DNA of 64,000 nt from Apostichopus japonicus (lineage: Eukaryota > Echinodermata > Holothuroidea > Aspidochirotida > Stichopodidae). Below are positions 1-12,125 of this stretch, piece by piece. The notes below the pieces were generated by a model. That model was not told where the DNA came from. It saw nothing but the letters and a program-made list of their open reading frames with translations, and made no database searches. How positions within the stretch are numbered: position 1 is the stretch's first letter; every line of letters starts with the position of its first letter. Location of the stretch: assembly GCF_037975245.1 (NCBI RefSeq), contig NC_092572.1:8882001-8946000 (forward strand), written 5' to 3'. Position numbers and translations under genes: made by a program.

Positions 1-840
1 CTCCAAATAATTTGAAATATCAAAATATATATTTCAAATAGTCTTTTAAAAAAAATAGTAACTGTTTTTTGACCAAAATTTTGGTGAAATGGCTGTGAAA
101 TTTTAAATCCTAAACAAGGTGAAATGGAGGCCCCTTAAAATTGACCAACTTCACGGATGTTTAAAAGTGTGTTCCAATTCATATATTTTATAGATAAAAA
201 CATGTAATCCAATGTTAATAATTGTTGTCTATTCATTTCTGATTTGTTTCACGATGTCTTAAAGGCTAGTTTTGAGAAAAAGGCAAAAACCCCTTTTCTC
301 CCATATGCCTCTGTGCACAAGCCCCTATGAGACCTTTTAAAGTGTCGCCTCTACAAACTATAGGCTATTTATTTAGAAAATTGCAAATCTCTTGAGTATC
401 GCCTGTTCTAAAAAATTCACTATGGATGTAAACATTTTCATCAAGGTGATAATTCTGTAGAAGTAAAGAAACAGTGTATTTTCAACCATAATTAAAATTT
501 CAAACAAGGTTTTTCATAGTTCAAGATGGTAACAGTACGTTTAATAAGATAACCCCCAACTTGGAAACCGTTCTGAGCCCTAAACGTTAGTATCATTACT
601 TGTTAGGCCTACTGTTACTTACGCCACTACTAGTACTATTAATAATAACCTACAAATAGCCTACTAGTACTAGTGCTTAACAACAACATCATATCCTAAA
701 TGTTTCGTAGACGACCTTCAGTGTTCACCCCAGTAATTTTAGCAAGTACATGTACTGTAAATTGAACGATGGGTTTTCATGCCATGTTACTTGCTACTAC
801 ACTATTACTACTACTGCTAGGATTTGTTTGTGCATAGCCT
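1..840. other. AT-rich intergenic sequence
   Basis: I see no open frame of useful length, no splice-bounded exon and no clear repeat boundary before the LTR begins near 841. It is either host intergenic DNA or decayed repeat. Confidence 0.5.
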
Positions 841-1673
841 TTTAGATATTTCTATGGAGAAACTAATCTAAAGTATAACAAGATCGACATACCTTTAAAT
901 ATTATGTCCTTTCACCGTTTGGATCCTGGCTTGTTGATAAATCTGGAATCCGCAGTCTAAGTCGACTTATGCTGATGCAACCATACTGTATATTATGCTC
1001 GAAGGCTAGACTACAGGCTAGATACTAATGATGGCGCTATGGTGCTAAATACTATACAGCTTTGGCGATCCAATAGCTTCCAGTAACAAAATGGTACATG
1101 GTTTATAGCGTAAACGCTCTCGCGACCGAATAGCTTCCAAGTAACAAAATGAAATATAGGTTATCGCGTAAACACTCTACGAAACGGTGGCGAATATTTT
1201 CGCCAGCCCCTTTTTGGAGTGTGGATGCTTACGCTACATCTAGGTTATAATAAAATACAGTACTCGCTCGGGGCGATGGCTATAGGTATAAGTATAAGTA
1301 GGTAAAGCGGACCTACGTATAAGCGCTATTGGTAGAATCATTGGTAGGCTATATATAATTAGTAGCGCTGAAGTGTTCCTCAAAGTTAAGTCAAATATAT
1401 GGCTGAATAAAGTGTCCTCGGATAAAATCCACCGATAAAAATAAAAACGTTCTGTGAAAGGGTCCTTAAATATGCTAAGATCCGAGAATCAATCGCTGTA
1501 GAAGGCGTTCGCTATAAAATATGAACGGGTGGCCAAGTCAATCGCTCGCGTCGCTCGTCGGTTGTGCCCACGTTTCCTAAAAACATTACTAATCCCTGAA
1601 AATCAGGGACTTCCGGAAACCCGTCACGGAATGTTCAATTCTGAAGGAGGGTGGACGAAACTAAATCACTACA
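841..1673 (-). repeat. Gypsy 3' LTR
   Basis: About 833 bp, repeated with modest divergence at 6685-6909 plus 12126-12702. Read on the minus strand it starts TGTAGTGATTTAG at 1673, just after a purine-rich tract (about 1674-1692) that serves as polypurine tract. Inside is a tandem duplication of a 57 bp unit containing the string aatagcttcca, with copies starting at about 1065 and 1122. Confidence 0.8.
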
Positions 1674-1752
1674 ACTAGCTCCTCCCCAGATTGCTGAGTA
1701 GATGAGAGCAATCGAGTAAAAGGATAAGTGTCGTACAACAGGAGCTAAAGAT

Positions 1753-4656
1753 TCATGCAATGAAGATGACTTCAACATAGCGGCTCGGCCAATGGACGTG
1801 TCTTCCCGACCGAGCAACTCTGGTTGGTGGCGGTTTGGCGTTTTCTACAGGTTGTGTAGATGCCGGGGTAGCCGGGAGATAGGGTGTGGTAGGCGTAGTC
1901 GTTTTGGCTTTGTCAATGCGTCGAGGCGGAAGCTGGAGGTTTAGTGACTGTTGTGAATTCGTCGTCGAGGTAGGCTGGTTTGAGTCGATCCAGACTGATG
2001 GTTGATCGCTTGCCACGCACCAAAAGAATAAAGAATTTATCGTGTCGCTCGATGACTTGGTAAGGGCCATTGTAGTGAGGTTGTAATGGCGCACGAACAG
2101 CATCGATACGTATCCAAACATGAGTGCAGGTATGCAGGTCTGGATGTATTTGGTTGCGGTAAGGAGGCGCTCTGGTCAAGGCAGGACGAAGGTTATTTAT
2201 GTACTGACGAAGACGATCCACGTAGCCAGATGGGTCCATCAAACTATCATCATCAGACGATGAAACAATGTCACTGGGAAGAGCCATTGTTGTCCCAAAA
2301 AACATTTCCGCAGCGGAACAGTTCATGTCCACCTTAAGAGAGGTGCGAATGCCTAGAAGGGCCAAAAAAAGTACTTCTGACCAGTGCGTGGAATCGGCAG
2401 CTGAAAGTGCGGACTTCAATTGCCGGTGAAAACGTTCGACAAGACCATTGGCTGCCGGATGGTAGGCGGTCGTTCGGATGCGATGTGAACCAAGTAGTTG
2501 GTTAAGGTGGCGGAACAGGGAAGACTCAAATTGCGAACCCCTATCTGTTGTAATCACCGAAGGAACACCAAAGGTAGAGACCCATCGTTGAACGAAGGAT
2601 TTGGCGACGGTTTCGACTGTAATGTTCGAAATCGGAATGCTTCCGGTCATCTCGTAAAGCGATCAGTGATGGTGAGAAGATAGGAGTATCCCTCCGAGGG
2701 TAGCAGTGGTCCAACAATATCCATGTGAATGTGCTGGAAGCGGGCCTGCGCCATCGGGAAACTACCAATTGGCGTTTTGTTGTGACGGTGGACCTTAACC
2801 TGTTGACACTTAATGCATGATTTGCACCAATTCGAGACATCTTTGTGTACATTTGACCAAATGTAACGTTGCGTGATTAGTCGTTTGGTAGCATGGATGC
2901 CGGGGTGCGAAAGTGAGTGAAGAGAAGCGAAGACTGCTCGTCGAAATTGTTTAGAGACATCACAGGTAATGGTGCCCTCCGCCGCGGGGAGGGGTACATC
3001 TGTAAGCTTTAACGAAGATGACTTCCGTAGCTGAACAGGCTCATCGTCGTGTTGTTGCGCGGATGCGATTGCTGTGAAATCGAGTGGTGATGAGGAGATA
3101 GAAACGCCGTATACTTTACGAGATAGAGTGTCTGCTACTACGTTGTCGCGACCTGGGATGTGACGTAGGTCGGTGGAGTATTGCGAAATATAATCTAGGT
3201 GACAAATTTCGCGAGGCGAATAGCAATCTGGCTTAGAAGCAAAGGCGTAAGTAACTGGCTTGTGATCCGTGTAGACCGTAAAGCTTCGTCCGTCGAGCAA
3301 GTGACGGAAGTGTCGAATGCTAAGGTAGACCGCCAGGAGTTCTCGACCAAAGGCACTGTAGCGAGTTTCTGCTTTCTGGAGACGCTTAGGGAGAAATGAT
3401 AATGGACGCCATGTACCATTGATAAAATGTTGGAGGACACCGTCCACAGAAAAATCGGAGGCATCCACCATTAGGGAAAGGGTCGCTTGAGGCAATGGGT
3501 GGTGAAGTAATGTCACCTGAGCTAAGGCAGTTTTGATGTCTTTAAAGGACTGGTGTCGGGCATTGGTCAGTTGAATAGATTTGCTCTTGACTTTAGACGA
3601 GAGTAAGTCGGTAAGAGGTTGCATAAGGGTAGCACAATGTGGCACAAAACGTCGATAGAAATTGGCTAAACCAAGAAATGCACGCAACTGAGTGAGGTTT
3701 TCAGGTGCCGGGAAGTCTTGAATTGCTTGAACCCTCTCAGGCAGGGGAGGGATTCCCTGACTGTCAACGTGATGGCCTAAGAATTCAAGTGAAGACACTC
3801 CAAGCTCACATTTACAAGGGTTGATATTAATGCCATAGCTGTCAAGTCGTTGAAATAACTGGTTGAGGTGTTGATAATGCTCCTCGGCTGAGGCACTAGC
3901 CACTAAGAGATCATCCAGATAGGCGTATACAAAAGGCAAGCCTCGAAGTACTTCGTCGATGAACCGCTGAAAGGTTTGAGCTGCGTTTTTTAGACCGAAA
4001 GGCATCCTAACAAACTCGAAGAGACCGAAAGGTGTCGTGATCGCGGTCTTTGGAACATCGGCCGGTTCAACTGGAATTTGATGGTATGCACGTACAAGGT
4101 CAATTTTAGAGGAGATTATCTTGCCATGAAGGGTACCAGTAAAATCGTGTATATGCGGTATCGGGTAGCGATCTGGAATGGTGACGCTGTTGAGGGAGCG
4201 ATAGTCTCCACACAGTCTCCAATCGCCTAACTTCTTGGGTACCATATGTAGAGGTGAATGCCATGAACTTTCAGAGGGTCTGATAATACCTAATTCAAGC
4301 ATATGCTCAAATTCGTTTTTGGAAAGACATAATCGATCAGGTGCGAGACGACGAGGACGGGCGAAATTAGGTGGTCCTTTTGTGAGGATATGGTTGGTGA
4401 TGTTATGTTTGACAGTGGCAGCTGTTCGACTGGGATTGACGAGGTGCGGGAACTGGCGTAGTAACGAGCGATACTGTGAGTCGTGGTCATCAATGTGAAA
4501 AATAAGATTGGAAGACTCTACTGTAGAAAGAATACCAGTGATACAAAGGGAAGTATGAAGATCAAGCAGTCGACGATGCTTGATATCAACTAGCAATGAG
4601 AAATGTTCGAGGAAATCTGCACCTATGATAGGAGTTGAGACGTCAGCCTTAATGCA
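1753..4656 (-). pseudogene. pol: Gypsy pol: reverse transcriptase, RNase H, integrase (broken)
   Basis: The longest piece (frame 4752 to 2647) opens with the last strand of a retropepsin ([13 protein letters not shown]). It continues with reverse transcriptase ([10 protein letters not shown], then AYLDD at the active site), RNase H ([19 protein letters not shown]) and the integrase zinc finger with His pairs and a CKSCIKC cluster. It ends in a TGA stop inside the integrase core, directly after DRFTR. A frame change within the next 20 bases lets the core resume in another frame (2650 to 1913: TTDRGSQF, then HPAANGLVERF with the catalytic Glu). A further frame change near 1950-2000 moves the C-terminal tail (GRHVHWPSRY) to the frame ending at 1753. 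All three catalytic integrase acidic residues are visible, but not in one frame. The element cannot make pol as it stands. Confidence 0.9.
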
Positions 4657-5763
4657 GGCGTCACACTGTCGCGAAATTGACACCAGATGGCCATACGAAT
4701 ATGGAATTTTGAATTCCGCACGAAGATGGCCCCGAACTTGGTCAACAGCCAATCAACAGCCGAAGCAAGTACGATGCCTACAGAAGGTCACACGACGGCA
4801 CCCGAACCACACACGAAGGCAACACGAAGATATGTATTTCTATTTAAGCAGTTTACCCGCAGGACACACGAATGTCACACGAAGACCACACGATGGCTAC
4901 ACGACGACGTATTGATAAGTACTTTGTCGAATGCTAGAAAGGCAAATAGCAAGAAATGACAAAGTGAATAAAATAATGCTTTGTTATTGTAAGAGGAGGT
5001 GCTGGGCCTGTAAGAAGTGCTCATCATGTTCTCTGAGGTACATCGAAAGAAGCAATGCTGCTGCTTTCTTTTTCCTGGTTGTCTCATCACCAAAGTATGC
5101 CATTCTGTAGGAACTGAATTGAGGTTAGTTGTGATTTTGATTGTAGCTTTGGGAGTTACACACGCCTCTACTCTGTAGAGTTGCTTAGGACTGACTGAGG
5201 AAGATTCTTTGAGGCTGGCCTTTATATGTCCACGTTACCATGACACCTGGGAAACGCTTGAGGTTCACAAGTTCGGCTGTCTTCGCCGACCCCGTGGTCC
5301 CATCTCGATGTCATCATACTATAATATGATGGTTACTCGACGGCATTGCGAGGGCTTCACGTAGTCGTGTTGCCTTCATAAGACAATCGGGCAGCTTCTT
5401 GTTTCCTTCGTATTGTCTTCGTGAGGCGAAAATGCCCGATGGCACCGATGATCACACGAAGTAAAAAAGAAGATGACACGATTTGATAAGATGCCCTCAC
5501 GATGCCTAACGAAGGGCAAAATGGACACACGAATTCAACACGAAAATGAACCTTCGCAAGGTCTTCGGGCAATTTTTTGGCATGCCAAAGATTTTGCCAC
5601 CACTCACGAAGTTGCTGCCGGAGCCTGAAAAACTCCATCGGAGTTCATACGATGGCTTAAGATGCCCTCACGAATGGCCCGATGTATTTACGATCAGAGC
5701 CGAATTTGAACATTTTCTTTATCGTGTGTCCATCTGATGTCAACTTCGGGACAGTGTGACGCC
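4657..5763. mobile_element. 1.1 kb non-autonomous DNA element with terminal inverted repeats
   Basis: The left end reads ggcgtcacactgtc and the right end is its inverted complement. Imperfect inversion continues for about 40 bp (a run like cgaaattgacaccagatgg on both arms). It interrupts the Gypsy retropepsin between the active-site DTGAEVSVIPA part and the C-terminal [12 protein letters not shown] part. Both flanks and the interior are studded with degenerate cacgaa and cgatggc motifs in both orientations, like subterminal transposase-binding repeats. There is no transposase ORF. The target duplication is unclear: gca occurs near both borders, offset by one base. I cannot assign a superfamily. 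Confidence 0.7.
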
Positions 5764-6250
5764 AGCATAAGAAAGATCTCGCTGGTGTAGTCTTCTTTCT
5801 GCTCGTGGCGGGAATAACACTAACCTCGGCACCGGTGTCTATGAGGAAGCGGGTTCCTGTTTCTCTGTCCATAACATAGAAAAAAAACGACTATGATGAG
5901 TGGGGCCAAACAGCTGCGTCGTCCCTAGTTGCTGGCCTGCTTGTTTAACAGGTCCTGGGACTTAGGGTGCTTGCAAGGGGCGACACTTTCTTTCATTATC
6001 CCGAAGCTATTGTGAAAGTAACAGAAAGTTGGGTTGCCTGCAGGTGAACGGCCACGAGGACGGCTACGGGAGCGGGAGCGGTGTTTATGCTGCTGGACCG
6101 TCCTGTGAGCTCTTCTACTTGAAGGGAAAGCTTATCCACTAGCGCGACGAGGTGAGATGTATCGGGCGATAGTGACGTTTGTGCAACTTGTGGAGTTGAA
6201 TACGCTGTTGTGTGAGGGCGAGTAATTCTCCTACTGTGGCTCCACGCTTA
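5764..6250 (-). pseudogene. Gypsy gag zinc knuckle and retropepsin N-terminal part
   Basis: Read on the minus strand, an Arg/Ser-rich stretch is followed by a Cys/His knuckle-like motif (CYFHNSFGDNERKC). Stops intervene near 5890-5940, then come MDRETGTRFL and the aspartic protease signature IDTGAEVSVIPA. The open frame 5872-5657 runs past the protease into the inserted TIR element, so its last residues are insertion-derived. Most of the capsid region is missing or unrecognisable between here and the primer-binding site. Confidence 0.75.
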
Positions 6251-6665
6251 ATAACAAAGTCAATATGATGCTAAAAGCTATATGGTGTCGTATAACGATC
6301 AAAGGAATAGGCTCTAGAGTCAGCTACAAACAATAAATTTACATCAGGGCGGCTAATGTTAGAAATTGGCAATACATGTCTTATGTGTATCGGGAGCAAC
6401 CAAAAAATAGCGATAGGATGTAATAAACGTGAAAGGCCTGAATAATGAAGTGGGATTATCCTCCGTCTGGTAAATAATGAGGCAAACCGGTAATGTCTCT
6501 TGCCAAAAGTGAGTATCGAAAATAGCCCAACACTGAAGTAATAATATTCCAACGTTACACCACCATTGTAACGCTAGTACAAAGTAAGCCCAACGATAGG
6601 CTACAGACTACAGAGTAAACAAGCAGAAGCTAAATCTAAAACAAGGCCAGAATATGGGTGAAAAA

Positions 6666-6683
6666 ATCACGTCGGGGTCACCA
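6666..6683 (-). promoter_or_regulatory. Primer-binding site complementary to tRNA-Trp
   Basis: The plus strand reads atcacgtcggggtcacca, which equals the 3' end of animal tRNA-Trp including CCA. On the element's strand it is the 18-nt complement, sitting directly inside the 5' LTR. Recognition of the tRNA is from memory of metazoan tRNA-Trp sequences. Confidence 0.8.
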
Positions 6684-6684
6684 G

Positions 6685-6909
6685 TTTAGATGTTTCGATG
6701 GAGAAACTAATCTAATCCTTATACTGTTTGGATCCTGGCTTGTTGCTAATGCTGGAATCCGCAGTCTAAGTCGACTGATATTGACGTAACCAGACCGTAT
6801 ATTATGTTCGAAGGCTAGACTATAGGCTAGATTACAAATGATGGCGCTATGGTGCTAAATATTATAGAGCTTTCGCGATCAAATAGCTTCCAGTAATAAA
6901 ATGGATTAT
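6685..6909 (-). repeat. Gypsy 5' LTR, inner part
   Basis: This matches the low-coordinate part of the other LTR (841-1095), with shared strings such as ggatcctggcttgttg and atgatggcgctatggtgc. The match breaks at about 6905-6910, where the DIRS-type element begins, and resumes at 12126. Confidence 0.85.
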
Positions 6910-6911
6910 AT

Positions 6912-6941
6912 TTCCCCATTACACTTCACTACGGAACTACT
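6912..6941 (+). repeat. DIRS left inverted terminal repeat
   Basis: The sequence begins ttccccattacacttcacta. Its reverse complement is found at 11814-11843 with no mismatch over 30 bases. Confidence 0.85.
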
Positions 6942-7524
6942 CGAGATTGTATAATGAGGTTTAGCTTCAGTGTGTGATTTGGATTTGGAGAGAGTAGACG
7001 TATTTTGAGGCTCTCTCTCCTTTGCATGGTTTAACGTTGAGGGGTTTGTTAACAAAACCGTCGCGCTTGAACTATTTGCTTCAGATAGTGTTGTGCATGC
7101 CACCTTTTGTCTTGCTCTTTAACAAGTTTGTGTTCAATTACGTAACAAAAATTCGCACAGCATTTAAACAATGCTGTCGGGTCATCTTCAATTTCTTGTC
7201 ACTTGCAAACGAAGCCTCTAGCACGCAAGTTGGTTTGTTTCTGGTGTTGTTGCGAGCACTTGCTGGTTGCTGTACGATACATGGCTTAATAATAATACTA
7301 GCCTAACCTACAATAATGTTGTAGGCATACGTTACACTTACAGGCGGCACAAATGTTGCATGAGCAGTATTTTGCTGGCTTTATGCTTTAACTTGTTTAA
7401 GCTTTGCAGTAGCAGTATTTTGCTGTCTATCTGCGTTCTGCTTAACTTAATATTAGCAGTAGTTGCTAATTACGTTATAATTACCCAATTGGCATTTTGC
7501 TTCGCGGTTTAATTTTTAATTGTG

Positions 7525-8560
7525 ATGAGCTTAGAGTTCCGGGCAGGACCTGGCTTACCTTCGCCTTCGGGAGAAGGAAGTTCTGGTACACAAATCGCCC
7601 AAAGCGATGTAAAAGATATGCTCGCTCAAATGCAGGCACAGATTAAATTGATGTGTCAGAAAGTTATTCCTGGCAATGAAGAAAAAGCTAAAAATGAGGT
7701 AGCAACCTCTGCTGAAAATCGACCTCTTTCTGAGGCTTGTTCACTACACCCTCACAATCAGGAGGGGATATCTTTGGTCTATGATGATGAGCTTCTAGAC
7801 TTATTGAACGCACCAGAAGATACTGCTAATGAGAATGATGATCTCATCTCTCTTCTTGAAAGTTCTTCAGAACTTGAAAAGCAATTTGGGGAATAAAGTC
7901 GGTACTGCGGTACTGGAAAAGGTTGCAAATTTGGTCAAAAATATTTGTTCCAAAAATTGGCACCACAAACACTGAAAGAAAAGATGGAAAAATATCAACA
8001 TCCAAGCAATATGGAACTATTGCAGACATCTCAGGTCAACAACTTGATCTGGGACAATATTCAGCTGCAAGCTAGAACCAAAGATTTGAGATTACAAAAG
8101 ATACATTCATGGAACGTTAAGTCTATGATTGATCTGACTTATCTAATTAATGATGTATTGACTGGCAAGGCTGGTCAGGATAAGGAGAATGTCCTGTTGA
8201 AGTTGACAGATGCCTCGGCCTTCCTTGGTTTATTTAACATAGACTTGAACCATTTTCGGCGTGATCTTTTCAAGCCGGAAGTTAAGGCAGAGTATAAAAA
8301 TCTTTGTTCAAACTCAGTGCCTATGTCTACTCTGTTATTTGGGAATGACATATCGCAGCAAGTGCGTGACATAACCGATGCAAATAGAATGTTGTTTAAC
8401 TCCCACTAAGGGGAGCGCTAGAGGTGGAGGTTTTAGAGGTAAAATCAATTATCGTGGCCCATACAGAGGAGACAAAATACGCTACCAGCCTTTTTTAGGC
8501 CAGCGTCACCTGCAGTACACAAATCAACTGCCGAGAAATCCTCAGAAAAGCCTGAGGAAT
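7525..8560 (+). pseudogene. gag: DIRS gag-like ORF (interrupted)
   Basis: ATG at 7525 opens an acidic N-terminal part that stops at 7894-7896. The same frame reopens at once and runs to 8409 with the DIRS-gag-like core (NNLIWDNIQLQARTKDLRLQ and an ILxDVLTGK-like helix). The Arg/Gly-rich C-terminal tail (GGGFRGKINYRGPYRGD) lies in another frame, 8378-8563. So there is one in-frame stop and one frame change. A nucleic-acid-binding capsid role is inferred from family position. Confidence 0.7.
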
Positions 8561-8589
8561 TAACAAGAGGTAAGGTATGTGTCGATTCT

Positions 8590-10250
8590 GTTAGTGTACA
8601 TTCTTTACAGCCTTGTAAAACAAAGCAATTACCCATTGGCGGCCGTTTAAAACATTTTCTACAGCACTGGCAAGAAATCACAACTGACTCGGTTATACTA
8701 AGTTGTGTTCATGGCTATGACATCGAATTTGATGAAGAAAAGCCAATTCAATATAGTAGATCCAAAACAAAATATATATGCTCTAATTCAACTGAAGAGC
8801 TTCGTTTAGGTAATGAAATATCTAAGCTTTGGGAAAAGAATGTTTTGGAAGAAACGTCCCATTCCCAAGAGGAAAGTATTTCATTGTGTTTCTCAGGCCT
8901 AAGCCAGATGGTTCTTTCAGAATGATATTGAATTTAAAGAACCTAAATGAAAGTGTCAAATATTACCATTTTAAAATGGATACTTTGCAGGCTACATTAC
9001 GGCTAGTAGAGCCGCAGTGTTTCATGGCTTCAATTGACCTGAAGGACGCCTATTATTCAATACCTATTAATTCTTCAAATCGAAAATTTTTGAGACTTGC
9101 GTTCAAAGTACCAAATGGGTTGGCCTCAGCACCTCGCATTTTTACTAAACTACTCAAACCTAATCTGGCTGAGCTCAGGAAATTGGGTATTTCTTGCCTA
9201 AGCTACATTGATGATATTTATATCAATACCAAAAGTGCATGTGTTTCTGCAGTGCATACAGCTGTACAATTTTTTTCAGAAATTAGGCGTCATCATTCAT
9301 CCCGAAAAATCAGTACTAGAACCAAGTACTAGGCTATCTTTCCTTGGATTTGTGCTTGATTCCCAACATATGACTGTTCGGCCAAAACCAAAAAGGATAG
9401 AATTTGCCTGAAATGAGATACAAAAATTTAAGGGCAAACACAAAAAGACTATCAGGGACTTGGCACATATCATTGGTATCCTTGTCTCTTTCCCATGAGT
9501 TAAATATGGACCCCTTCATTTACATGGATATGTAAAAGCTTATGATTTCTCTGTTGAAAAAATACAAGCGAAATTTTGATACAGAAATAGAATTGGCTGA
9601 GTGGACTGTACAGAGCTGAAATGGTGGTTAGAGTCCCTTCCGCTTGCATGCAAGCATATCTTAGAGCCTAACCCAGATATTGTATTAGAAACTGATGCTT
9701 CCCTGGTAGGATGGGGTGCTTTTGCCCGACCCTCTCTACACGGTCACAAAGAAAGTGGAATACCGTTGAGAAAACATATCACATAAATGTGCTTGAACTC
9801 CTTGCTATCTATTTTGCTCTAAAAACGTTATGCTTAAAGGGTGATCATACACATATAAGAATTTTATCTGACAGCTCGACAGCTGTTGCATACATTAAAG
9901 CTATGGGAGGTACTCATTTGTCACAATGTAACAAAATAGCAAAAGCTATAGGGGAATGCTCTGAATCAAACAAAGTGTGGTTGTCTTGTTGTTACTTGCC
10001 GGGTAAGCTTAATGTCCATGCTGACATGCTGTCCCGTACATTTGAGAGTAACACAGAATAGATGCTAAATCCAGAAATATTTCATGCAATTTCTTCCCTG
10101 TGGGGAAACTTTGATATTGATTTATTTGCATCTCGTACAAATAAACAACTAGCTCCCTTTGTTTCTTGGCGACCAGACCCAGATGCCTTATTCATTGATG
10201 CATTCTCTTTTAATTGGCATAAGTACATCTTCTATGCTTGCCCCCTTTAG
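8590..10250 (+). pseudogene. DIRS reverse transcriptase and RNase H (interrupted)
   Basis: It starts with a GGRLKHFLQHW-type opening (about 8638). Then come LRPKPDGSFRMILNLKNLN, IDLKDAYYSIPI and the active site SYIDDIY (about 9205). Frame changes occur near 8885 and 9300, with a stop near 9411. RNase H follows with ETDASLVGWGAF (about 9690), SDSSTAVAYIK and the closing LPGKLNVHADMLSR (about 10000). A conserved DIRS stretch, IDLFASRTNKQLAPFVSWRP, lies at 10062-10250 after another stop. Catalytic acids are visible, but the frame is lost several times. Confidence 0.85.
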
Positions 10251-10634
10251 CCTAATTGCCAGAGTACTGCAAAAAATACAAAGGGACCAGGCAAGAGGAG
10301 TAATTGTGGTACCTTTATGGCCAACTCAGAAATGGTACACAAAACTGTTACACATGACCATAGCTATTCCAAGGTATTTACCGCTGGGGAAAGAAGTCTT
10401 ACTTCTATCCGAAGACAGAAGCAAACTACACCCCCTTCATCACAACTTTCAGTTGGTTGCATGTCTGGTGTCTGGCAAGGCTTCCGAAACCTTGGCATTC
10501 CAGAAGAAACTTTCAGAATCCTCATGGCATCCCGGAGGGTATCCACTCAAAAACAGTGCAGCACTTATCAAGATAGGTGGTTTAAGTTCTGTTAAAGGAA
10601 ACAAATTAATTCACTTCATCCCTCTGTAAATCAG

Positions 10635-11430
10635 GTGCTTGACTTTCTAACGAGTCTTTACAATGCTGGCCTTAGTTATAGTACCATTAACACTGCACGG
10701 TCATCGCTTTCTGCATTTTTGGGTAATGAACAAAGATATACTGTTGGCTCACATCCTCTCATCAGCCGTTTTCTCAAAGGAATTTTCGAATTGAGAACCC
10801 CATCCCTCAGATACGCGACAATTTGGGACGTGTCTATTGTGTTGAACTATCTCCGGTCTCTTCATCCTACATCATCATTGACTTTAAAGCAATTAACCCA
10901 TAAGTAAGTAATGCTTATTGCTTTGTTATCTACTCAGAGACTACAAACTCTGCAATTATTAGATGTCAATCATCTTCAGTTGGATGGGAAGGAAGCTGTT
11001 TTCTTCTTACCAAATAAATTAAGCAGTCACGGCCTGGTTCCAATCCATTAAGAGTTGTGTTGGCATCATACCAGGCTGACATGAATCTTAATGTTTATCA
11101 TGTACTTCAGCATTATATTAACGTCACATCCTCATTAAGAGGGGCGGAATCGCAACTTTTCATTAGTTATGTTCCACCACATAACCAGTAACGAGAAATA
11201 CTTTATCACGATGGATTAAACTTGTTATGGAGGAGGCTGGGGTTGATGTAGTTCAATATGCGGCCCATAGTACTAGGGCAGCCTCTACCTCCGCTGCAGA
11301 TTCAAGAAATCTGCCTGTAGAAGATATTTTACGTACAGTAGGGTGGGCCTCGGAAAGAACCTTTGCTCAGTATTACAAAAAACCTATTGCCAGTAACAAA
11401 ACTTTTGCAATGACAGTTTTGGATGCATAA
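10635..11430 (+). pseudogene. DIRS tyrosine recombinase (interrupted)
   Basis: The N-terminal SAM-like part lies at 10635-10907 (LSYSTINTARSSLSAFL). A middle segment with the first catalytic Arg (STQRLQTLQLLDV) is near 10925-10970. The C-terminal part at 11227-11430 has the His-x-x-Arg box AHSTRAASTSA, the VGW motif and the nucleophile Tyr in FAQYYKKP. Stops and frame changes near 10905 and 11050-11225 break the frame. All the tetrad residues I looked for are still readable. Confidence 0.85.
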
Positions 11431-11813
11431 GTGTAAAAGTAGTTTTACTATATGCATTACATAAAAAGTGTGGTATAATTTTACAGATGGGTTATGTATA
11501 GGTATGAGTTGACATAAATACTTCAAGATGTAGAAGTGATGTAACCATGTTTTGAATATTCCTCAAAGAGGATGCTATGATAGATTTTATTCACATGAAT
11601 GAGATTTAATTTTTTTTCTTCCAAAGTATGGAAAGTAAGAATGTTATGTTATCCTTTGTACCAAGTGGTAATGAAATTACCTCAGTTCTGGTTAAAAAGA
11701 AAAGAAATGTTTCTGATGCTCAGCAAGCAAATTAAAAAAGATTCAAACGTTGAATTTGTGTTCGTTTGTAATCTTTCTGTTCGTATGTGCTTTAACACTG
11801 CTTTGAAATCTCA

Positions 11814-11843
11814 AGTAGTTCCGTAGTGAAGTGTAATGGGGAA
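11814..11843 (+). repeat. DIRS right inverted terminal repeat
   Basis: A perfect 30-bp reverse complement of 6912-6941, ending in aatggggaa. Confidence 0.85.
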
Positions 11844-11855
11844 CTAGAATCAATA

Positions 11856-12125
11856 AATTAAACGAGACCATAGGTTAACGTTTGATTGAGATTCTATTGA
11901 GACATTACACGAACGAAGGGATTACTTGCCCTCCCATTTAATGCATTCTCATGCAGGATTATTATCACATAATTTACCCTCCCAGAAGTTCGTGGTGTTC
12001 AATCGCATATGGTAACTTTAAATACTGAAGCTAATCCTCAATTATGCAATCTCAAGTAATCCCTTCGTTCGTGTAATGTCTCAGTAGAATCTCAATCAAA
12101 CTTCAACCTATGGTCTCGTTTAATT
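11856..12125. repeat. 270-bp foldback element
   Basis: Two arms of about 72 bp (11856-11927 and 12054-12125, starting aattaaacgagacc) are near-perfect reverse complements around a loop of about 126 bp. It lies only 12 bp beyond the DIRS right repeat and abuts the resumed Gypsy LTR. It is therefore either a MITE inserted at the junction or an extra right-end structure of the DIRS copy. Confidence 0.8.

Larger units (their letters stand above)
6910..11850 (+). mobile_element. DIRS-type tyrosine-recombinase retrotransposon, degenerate
   Basis: It carries gag, reverse transcriptase/RNase H and tyrosine recombinase in the order typical of DIRS elements, and no DDE integrase. It is bounded by 30-bp inverted terminal repeats at 6912-6941 and 11814-11843. 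It sits inside the Gypsy 5' LTR without an obvious target duplication, as expected for recombinase-mediated insertion. Each coding part is interrupted. I did not see the methyltransferase domain that some DIRS elements carry. The stretch 6942-7520 is a 5' leader without a recognisable domain. Confidence 0.85.

Noticed and set aside
7022-7512. Two short open frames in the DIRS leader
   Set aside because: Hydrophobic low-complexity translations with no DIRS gag similarity; the gag frame starts at 7525.
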